From: Dehalococcoidia bacterium
GTDB lineage: Bacteria > Chloroflexota > Dehalococcoidia > Dehalococcoidales > RBG-16-60-22
DNA: 64,000 nucleotides
Direction: 5' to 3'
Assembly: GCA_030615035.1 (NCBI GenBank)
Contig: JAUXAC010000002.1
Coordinates: forward strand, 1 to 64,000
Shown piece by piece: positions 59,542 to 64,000 of the stretch (positions within the stretch are counted from its first letter, which is position 1; each line of letters begins with the position of its first letter). A program made the translations under genes and the position numbers. The notes below the pieces were generated by a model. It did no database searches. It saw nothing but the letters and a program-made list of their open reading frames with translations, and was not told the origin of the DNA.

Positions 59542-62355
59542 CTAAACAGGTCGTCTGGTCCGGAGTATGAGGACAATCAGCGCAATCACCAGAACAGCAC
59601 CGATGAAGATGATAGCATAGAGTGCCCAACCAGGAATGGGGGCTACCGGTGCTGGAGATGGTGGTAGCGTTACCTGCGGTGCTGGCAGCACTATCTCAGG
59701 TGTTGGAATAATTATCTCGGGTGCTGGCAGCGTTATCGAAGGAGCCGGTGGGATTGTCACCGTAATCTCCGGTGTCGGGGCAACCTCTACCGCTGGTGTT
59801 ACTGGTGACTTCACAATCTTGAAGCTGCGGACGTCAGACCACTGGCCGCGGATTGGACCATAGTCATCGTCGTCTACCGTGGCGAAGTCTGTCCTGACTT
59901 TCCAGTAGTAGGTGGTGTCCGGCATGTAGGCAATCGTGAAGCTTAAATCTTCTATCGTCGAGCCGGTAGGACCAGCCACAACGCCCACGGTGCTGCTGTC
60001 GTTCACCAGCACCTGTGACAGCACTACCTCGTCGAAGGCGCTGTCAAGGGCAATCCAGAAGTCGTACGCCGTCACCTTCTTGGAAGGTCTCACCCAGCTG
60101 AAGGTGATATCAAAGGACGTACCGCTTATCGGGTTTATCTGGTTCTCGAAGCCCTCTCTGGGTGCGAGCAGTGTTGGCTTCACTACCGCCAGGGTGTCCT
60201 TGTAGCTGAAGAGATCGTTGTCACCGGTGCTGAGGTCAATAGCCCACAACTTGTTGGTGGTATCGCTTACGCTTACCCTCAGTGCTGACGGTGTCGCCGA
60301 GAAGTTGGCAGTGGTGGTACTAGCGGTACCAGTGCCTGCTGTCATGGTGTCGAACGAAGGGTCATCAGAGGTCGGGTTGAGCGAGCGGCCTGTATCGCTG
60401 TAGCTGCCGTTGGACGATACTATATATAGGATACCGCCCTGCAGGGCTATGCCGTAAGCCTCATGACCTGAGGTCACATCGCCTATGTCTTCCCACTCCT
60501 CCTCGTCCCAATCCCAGCGGTAGACATCGTCATCTTCTTCAGATACAACAGCGCAGATTAAGTCGCCTTCATCTAGGCCGTCGGCAACCACTTGGACTGT
60601 GCCGGCGGTCATTCCATCGGCGAGCTTGGTCCAGCTGGTGTTGCCGTCTGTGGAGTAGGCTGCCTTGCCATCGGTGCTGCCCGCCAGCAGCTGGTCCTCG
60701 CCGAGGCTGGTGAGCATGCTGATAGTAGACAGCTTGGAAGACTTCTTTGTTGCCCAGGTGAAGCCGCTGTTGGTTGACTTGGACACGTAGCCGCCGCCAC
60801 TGGCAGCGTAGACAACATCACCGTCAGTTTCTACTGCCAGGTCAGTAATGGAGGTTTCCGCGAAGATGCGGGTGTGCCACTTGTTCTGCCCGGCATCGGT
60901 ACTGTAGTAGATGGTGGTGGAGCCTACATCAGCCACGTAGACCACATCCATATCGTCGGGAGCGGTGCGGACAATAAAGTCGTCAACGTCTGTGAGGCTC
61001 GTGACGGAGAGTATCCTCTCCCAGCGATCGGCATAGCGCCACACGCTGAGGCGATCGGTGCCATTGGCGGTTGTCAGGTAGATGTTGCTGCCATCGGCGG
61101 ACACGGCGACATCGCTCAAAGTGTCGAGTGTGGTATCAATGAGGCTGAGGTCGTTGAACGTCTTGCCGTCGTTCTCGGAGACGGCAAAGGCGCTCTCGTC
61201 ACCGCTGGTTCCGGCTACCACGTTGGTGCCTGCCCAGGCAACCACAACCTTTTCGTCACCGCCCGGGCTCTTTAGACTGGCAGAACCCGAGACCGACGGT
61301 GAAGATGCCAGCGGGTCAGCGCTTCGGTAAACGATGGTGTTAGCGTAGCGCCCGGCGACAAGGTTCGTTCCGTCATAGGCAATGCTGTGGATATTCTTAT
61401 CTTCTTTCAGCGCCTTAACGGAGTCCTCATCAAGGCGGAAGATGCCATCGGCGTCGTCTCCCGCATCAGTACTTTCAGTGGTGATGCCGACGAAGGAGAG
61501 ACGCATGGAGTCGTCACTTCCCAGGTAGTCCGGCGACAGCGATATTGACGCTGAGTCAAGATCGTCAATAACGGAGTCTGTTGAGTTTCCAGTAATTTCC
61601 ACCGGGTACAAGTCAAAGCCGGCATCACTATTCCATTTCGCCTGGTCAAAGGTGAAAATCTGGAATTCGATAGCCTCAGAGAAGTTGGCAGTGACAGCGA
61701 CCATGACCTCGTCGGAGGCGAAGTTGGGCGAAAACGCCACTGCGCCGGCCTCATCTTGGCCAGTCGCGAAACCGGTCTTGTCGGTGGCATCCACCCAGTC
61801 AGCGCCCACGGTGCCAATCTTGTAGTAGGATACCTTGCCATCACCTGAGAGCGCACCGGCGACGGCAGTGTAGTGGTTCCCGCTTTTTGCCGCTGACAGG
61901 GCGAGATCATTAAGGGTATCAACCAGGGCGTAGCCCAGAATGTCCCAGTTGGCGCCGGCATCGTCGCTGATGAAGACAACCATATTATCTGAGCCGTTGT
62001 CGCCAGCGGCAGCGATGTAGTCCGCGTCGTCCGGGGCAACCGCTACCTTGGTAACGTCGCACGAATTGGTACCATCTATAACGTGTATGATGCTCCAGGT
62101 CTCGCCGCCGTTGGTTGACCGGAATATATGTTCTGTACCGTTGGCGGAGTAGATAACGTCGCCGCCAGCGGAAACCGCCAGGTCAACAACATTACCAGCA
62201 CCAGCAGTCATGAGGCGATAGCCGCTTGTGCTCGGGATGGTCTCGCTGCCCCAGGAGAGTGTGCCTGCTGATGCCGGCATCGGGAATAACAGCATGGTGG
62301 TTGCCAGCACTAGGGTCAGGCCTACACCCCATATTTTAGTTATTTTACTTTTCAT
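59542..62355 (-). CDS. Large beta-propeller surface protein, S-layer-like
   Basis: 937 residues. Signal peptide 1-30 (LVLATTMLLFPMPASAG). About 35-720 holds repeated Asp-box/BNR units (STNGGETW, SDDAGANW, STNSGFTW and others), forming one or more beta-propellers. About 745-840 is a fibronectin-like domain (TYYWKVRTDF). A Pro-rich stalk of repeated TLPAPEI-type units (about 850-905) leads to a C-terminal membrane helix and basic end (RTRRPV). Nine N-X-S/T sequons are visible: NGT twice, NGS twice, NFS twice, NST, NTS and NDS. This architecture is common among abundant cell-surface proteins in Dehalococcoidia. Strong tandem promoters and a dedicated terminator point to high expression. Confidence 0.88.
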   Translation of the reverse strand: MKSKITKIWGVGLTLVLATTMLLFPMPASAGTLSWGSETIPSTSGYRLMTAGAGNVVDLAVSAGGDVIYSANGTEHIFRSTNGGETWSIIHVIDGTNSCDVTKVAVAPDDADYIAAAGDNGSDNMVVFISDDAGANWDILGYALVDTLNDLALSAAKSGNHYTAVAGALSGDGKVSYYKIGTVGADWVDATDKTGFATGQDEAGAVAFSPNFASDEVMVAVTANFSEAIEFQIFTFDQAKWNSDAGFDLYPVEITGNSTDSVIDDLDSASISLSPDYLGSDDSMRLSFVGITTESTDAGDDADGIFRLDEDSVKALKEDKNIHSIAYDGTNLVAGRYANTIVYRSADPLASSPSVSGSASLKSPGGDEKVVVAWAGTNVVAGTSGDESAFAVSENDGKTFNDLSLIDTTLDTLSDVAVSADGSNIYLTTANGTDRLSVWRYADRWERILSVTSLTDVDDFIVRTAPDDMDVVYVADVGSTTIYYSTDAGQNKWHTRIFAETSITDLAVETDGDVVYAASGGGYVSKSTNSGFTWATKKSSKLSTISMLTSLGEDQLLAGSTDGKAAYSTDGNTSWTKLADGMTAGTVQVVADGLDEGDLICAVVSEEDDDVYRWDWDEEEWEDIGDVTSGHEAYGIALQGGILYIVSSNGSYSDTGRSLNPTSDDPSFDTMTAGTGTASTTTANFSATPSALRVSVSDTTNKLWAIDLSTGDNDLFSYKDTLAVVKPTLLAPREGFENQINPISGTSFDITFSWVRPSKKVTAYDFWIALDSAFDEVVLSQVLVNDSSTVGVVAGPTGSTIEDLSFTIAYMPDTTYYWKVRTDFATVDDDDYGPIRGQWSDVRSFKIVKSPVTPAVEVAPTPEITVTIPPAPSITLPAPEIIIPTPEIVLPAPQVTLPPSPAPVAPIPGWALYAIIFIGAVLVIALIVLILRTRRPV

Positions 62356-62361
62356 CGACCT

Positions 62362-62469
62362 TTATTTTTCCTCCTTGTTTGGATTATGTATATCTCCACA
62401 AACAAATACACGGCCATAAAGCCACTCTTTTATGGAGACATATTTATTTCGAGTCTGTTGCTGAGCCAT
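62362..62469 (-). CDS. Possible 35-aa leader ORF of the surface-protein gene
   Basis: ATG 62469 after GGGGAGAGAG to TAA 62362-62364, six bases before the surface-protein ATG. The product (MAQQQTRNKYVSIKEWLYGR then VFVCGDIHNP...) has no recognised family. Termination next to the main start suggests translational coupling or leader control. Confidence 0.4.
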   Translation of the reverse strand: MAQQQTRNKYVSIKEWLYGRVFVCGDIHNPNKEEK

Positions 62470-62501
62470 ATTGACTCTCTCCCCTTGCGGGCTCTCGCCA
62501 T
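62430..62501 (-). CDS. Possible 23-aa leader peptide
   Basis: ATG 62501 preceded by a near-perfect AAAAGGAGGTGATGCG ribosome site, ending at TAA 62430-62432, in a different frame from the 35-aa ORF it overlaps. Very basic (ARARKGR). The ribosome site is stronger than that of the main gene. Confidence 0.4.
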   Translation of the reverse strand: MARARKGRESIWLSNRLEINMSP

Positions 62502-62542
62502 CGCATCACCTCCTTTTAAGCTCTAATTTACTATTTGTCAAC

Positions 62543-62572
62543 ATTATATAGTGGAGAATGTTTATTTGTCAA
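62543..62572 (-). promoter_or_regulatory. Consensus promoter P1 of the surface-protein gene
   Basis: Minus strand TTGACA (62572-62567), 18-base spacer, TATAAT (62548-62543): both hexamers are perfect consensus. Confidence 0.8.
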
Positions 62573-62612
62573 CCCCTCCCGCTCCGATTTACCATTTATC
62601 AGCGTCATTAAT

Positions 62613-62640
62613 AGTATACCAAGAAATATTTGTATGTCAA
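62613..62640 (-). promoter_or_regulatory. Upstream tandem promoter P2
   Basis: Minus strand TTGACA (62640-62635), 16-base spacer, TATACT (62618-62613). Confidence 0.6.
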
Positions 62641-62759
62641 CTCCCAAATGATACTAAGAACCAGTAAATTAAACCAGGCATACTCCAAATGTTAATTTTT
62701 TACCCGGTTGAACGTATTGGTCATAAGTTTTAGCCTATGATAGGCTCGATAAGTGCCAC

Positions 62760-62773
62760 AAAGTGCACGTTAT
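62760..62773 (-). repeat. 14-bp motif, inverted partner of 7967-7980
   Basis: The minus strand reads ATAACGTGCACTTT, identical to the plus strand at 7967-7980 near the other island end. Confidence 0.4.
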
Positions 62774-62861
62774 TTGCCAATTTTTATTAATTGAAGTGCA
62801 TGAAGTGGCATGAAGTGTAAAGTAGGGGACTGCTTGTTGCCATTTTGTGGCACAAAGCGCT

Positions 62862-63851
62862 CTAAATGTCTTTCCTTTTCTTCTTTTCGTCGCCTTGTTT
62901 CTCTTTTGAAAATGACATTGGCATTATCCCGGCCGATGGATCATCGATGGTGGGATCCCTCTTCTTTCCGCCTTCAAGCTGGTTTATGGTTTCCCGCTTG
63001 CGCTTGTCAGTAACCGCTAGGTACATCTGCGTGGTGGACAGGTTTTCGTGCCCCATAAGTTCCTGCAGCGTCCTTAAGTCGCCACCGCTTTCGAGCACGT
63101 CGGTGCCAAATTTGTGCCTCAGGCAGTGGGCGTGAAAGCTCTCGTCGAGCCCCGCTTTCCTGGCGAAGTACTTTATCTTCATGGTTATGCTCGGTCCTTT
63201 TAGCTTGAAGACCTTCTCGTTGGGCTTCATGCCCCTGACGAATTCGTTGAGCTTCCGGGCAAGTGGTAGCGCCAGGGGCATAACGCGGTCCTTGTCATAC
63301 TTGCTGTCCCTTATCAATAGGAAGTCTTCGTGCACGTCCCTTGCCTCGAGTTCAGCAAGCTCGGCTCTCCTCATGCCCGTCCTGACGTCGAGCCCGACCA
63401 GGAGCTTGTCGCGGGGTATGCAGCCCTTGTGCGTCTTGTGGTCCTCGATGGCATCGAGCAGTTTTTGGACCACTATATCCTCGATGTACGGTGGCAGCGA
63501 CTTGGGCACCCTCACCTTGAAATCGTCGATGGGCTGCCCGTACCACCTCATGAATCCTTTGATCATCTGGGCGTAGCGGTACAGGGTCCTCGACTTTCGG
63601 TTGACAAACTGTGCCAGGAATTCCTTGGCCAGTTCCGGTGACGGGGCACGTCCGGCGAGGTGTGCCTCGAACCTGCCGAGCATTTTCCTGGTGTCGCTCA
63701 GGTTCTTTTCGTTGCGCAGTCTCAGTACCAGGTCGTTATCATAGTTTCGGAAAAGTTCCTCGTTGCCCATCTGCCTCAGCTCCAGCCGCCTCCTCTCCTG
63801 GGGGCCCAGAACCGCTGATATAATCTCCAGTAACAGGAAAATCGAGTTCAA
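62862..63851 (-). CDS. Tyrosine integrase of the tRNA-Val island
   Basis: Up to 329 residues; the frame opens at TTG 63851, 11 bases from the tRNA-Val 3' end, but ATG 63770 could be the start. A SAM-like core-binding domain (about 30-110) precedes the catalytic domain with Arg161 (RTGMRRAEL), Lys184 (DSKYDKDR), His242 and Arg245 (HCLRHKFGT), His268 (LMGHENLSTTQMY) and Tyr277. All six active-site residues are present, so it should be active. The tail (after about 285) is charged and disordered. Its position and direction are those of a tRNA-island integrase. Confidence 0.92.
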   Translation of the reverse strand: MNSIFLLLEIISAVLGPQERRRLELRQMGNEELFRNYDNDLVLRLRNEKNLSDTRKMLGRFEAHLAGRAPSPELAKEFLAQFVNRKSRTLYRYAQMIKGFMRWYGQPIDDFKVRVPKSLPPYIEDIVVQKLLDAIEDHKTHKGCIPRDKLLVGLDVRTGMRRAELAELEARDVHEDFLLIRDSKYDKDRVMPLALPLARKLNEFVRGMKPNEKVFKLKGPSITMKIKYFARKAGLDESFHAHCLRHKFGTDVLESGGDLRTLQELMGHENLSTTQMYLAVTDKRKRETINQLEGGKKRDPTIDDPSAGIMPMSFSKEKQGDEKKKRKDI

Positions 63852-63861
63852 ACCACTGATG

Positions 63862-63938
63862 TGGTGGGCGGTAGAGGACTTGAACCACTGACCTCTGCGA
63901 TGTCAACGCAGCGCTCTAACCAACTGAGCTAACCGCCC
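63862..63938 (-). tRNA. tRNA-Val(GAC), intact, host of the island attachment site
   Basis: 77 nt including encoded CCA (63862-63864). Acceptor GGGCGGT pairs fully. Anticodon stem CTGCG/CGCAG encloses TTGACAT, anticodon GAC. The last 41 bases (63862-63902) are duplicated exactly at 7372-7412. Confidence 0.97.
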
Positions 63939-63953
63939 ATTAATACAATAGTA

Positions 63954-63982
63954 ATTCTACTAGATGCCTTCTTTGTCGTCAA
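63954..63982 (-). promoter_or_regulatory. tRNA-Val promoter
   Basis: Minus strand TTGACG (63982-63977), 17-base spacer, TAGAAT (63959-63954), starting about eight bases before the tRNA. Lies outside the island, on the chromosome side. Confidence 0.65.
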
Positions 63983-64000
63983 TATTTGTGTGGCTTTCAG

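Larger units (their letters stand above)
62502..62861. other. Surface-protein promoter region and integrase-proximal repeats
   Basis: No coding frame. Two minus-strand promoters lie at 62543-62640. Beyond 62690, short symmetrical elements cluster: AGCCTAT-G-ATAGGCT (62732-62746), AAAGTGCACGTTAT (62760-62773) and several AAGTGGCA/GTGGCAC motifs up to 62855, just after the integrase stop. Confidence 0.45.
7372..63902. mobile_element. Putative 56.5-kb tRNA-Val-integrated genomic island
   Basis: The boundaries are the direct repeats 7372-7412 and 63862-63902. A tyrosine integrase with all catalytic residues starts 11 bases from the tRNA 3' end and reads into the island, the usual arrangement. 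Excision between the repeats would leave tRNA-Val, Leu, Arg and Val as one compact array. Cargo is mainly surface-glycan synthesis, plus the oligosaccharyltransferase and a large surface protein. No conjugation genes are seen, so transfer would need help. It is also possible that two elements lie nested here. Confidence 0.75.

Noticed and set aside
59334..59667. Short frames overlapping the terminator on both strands
   Set aside because: They cross a strong hairpin terminator and have no ribosome sites or family resemblance.
60592..61275. Long plus-strand frames opposite the surface-protein gene
   Set aside because: These are shadows of a biased-composition coding sequence; Asp-box repeats and signal peptide support only the minus-strand frame.

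Overview
The window looks like a chromosome segment of a Chloroflexota bacterium, most likely class Dehalococcoidia. This is inferred from the gene families present: an STT3-type oligosaccharyltransferase next to a large beta-propeller surface protein with a Pro-rich stalk and C-terminal anchor, the small DUF5679 zinc-ribbon protein, a DUF1616 protein, a DUF4349 lipoprotein, and smpB next to ssrA. No rRNA or marker phylogeny is available to confirm it.

Left flank (1-7370). Small secreted or membrane genes and a DUF4349-PKD protein (1-2209) are followed by two zinc-ribbon/coiled-coil proteins, a 60-bp tandem repeat, and a tyrosine recombinase whose 3' end runs into the 3' end of the tmRNA gene ssrA. 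This looks like one end of an element inserted at ssrA. Then come ssrA, smpB, a DUF1616 protein and the tRNA genes Leu(CAG), Arg(GCG) and Val(UAC), all on the minus strand.

Genomic island (about 7372-63902). A complete tRNA-Val(GAC) lies at 63862-63938, with a complete-motif tyrosine integrase directly against its 3' end. An exact 41-bp copy of the tRNA's 3' part lies at 7372-7412, one base from tRNA-Leu, in the same orientation. Removing the intervening 56,490 bp would rebuild a tight Val-Leu-Arg-Val tRNA array. So the whole surface-glycan locus appears to be carried on a tRNA-Val-integrated island.

Inside the island, 7.4-13 kb holds sparse accessory genes (DUF5679, a nuclease-like protein, a truncated MATE transporter, a nitroreductase) and several intergenic repeats. 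From 13 to 45 kb the plus strand carries sugar-nucleotide modules: a diacetamido-uronate type (Wlb-like), GDP-manno-heptose (gmhA, gmhB, hddA) with a ColD-like 3-dehydratase and epimerases, a split transketolase, B12-type radical SAM proteins, a CMP-nonulosonate-like set (NeuB-like, cytidylyltransferase, class III aminotransferase, SDRs), glycosyltransferases, an ABC exporter, a PIG-L deacetylase and an LpxD-like acyltransferase. Between modules lie at least nine gene fragments with sharp junctions, so the locus has been reassembled repeatedly by recombination. From 56.7 to 45.1 kb a minus-strand operon encodes another sugar pathway (epimerases, E1-type TPP enzyme pair, DegT aminotransferase), a CDP-alcohol phosphotransferase, glycosyltransferases and a DUF362/DUF1893/ECF-S trio. 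At 56.8-62.4 kb come the STT3 oligosaccharyltransferase and a 937-residue surface protein with nine N-X-S/T sequons. The simplest reading is a self-contained, horizontally movable surface-glycosylation island: sugar synthesis, assembly, export, transferase and probable acceptor protein together.
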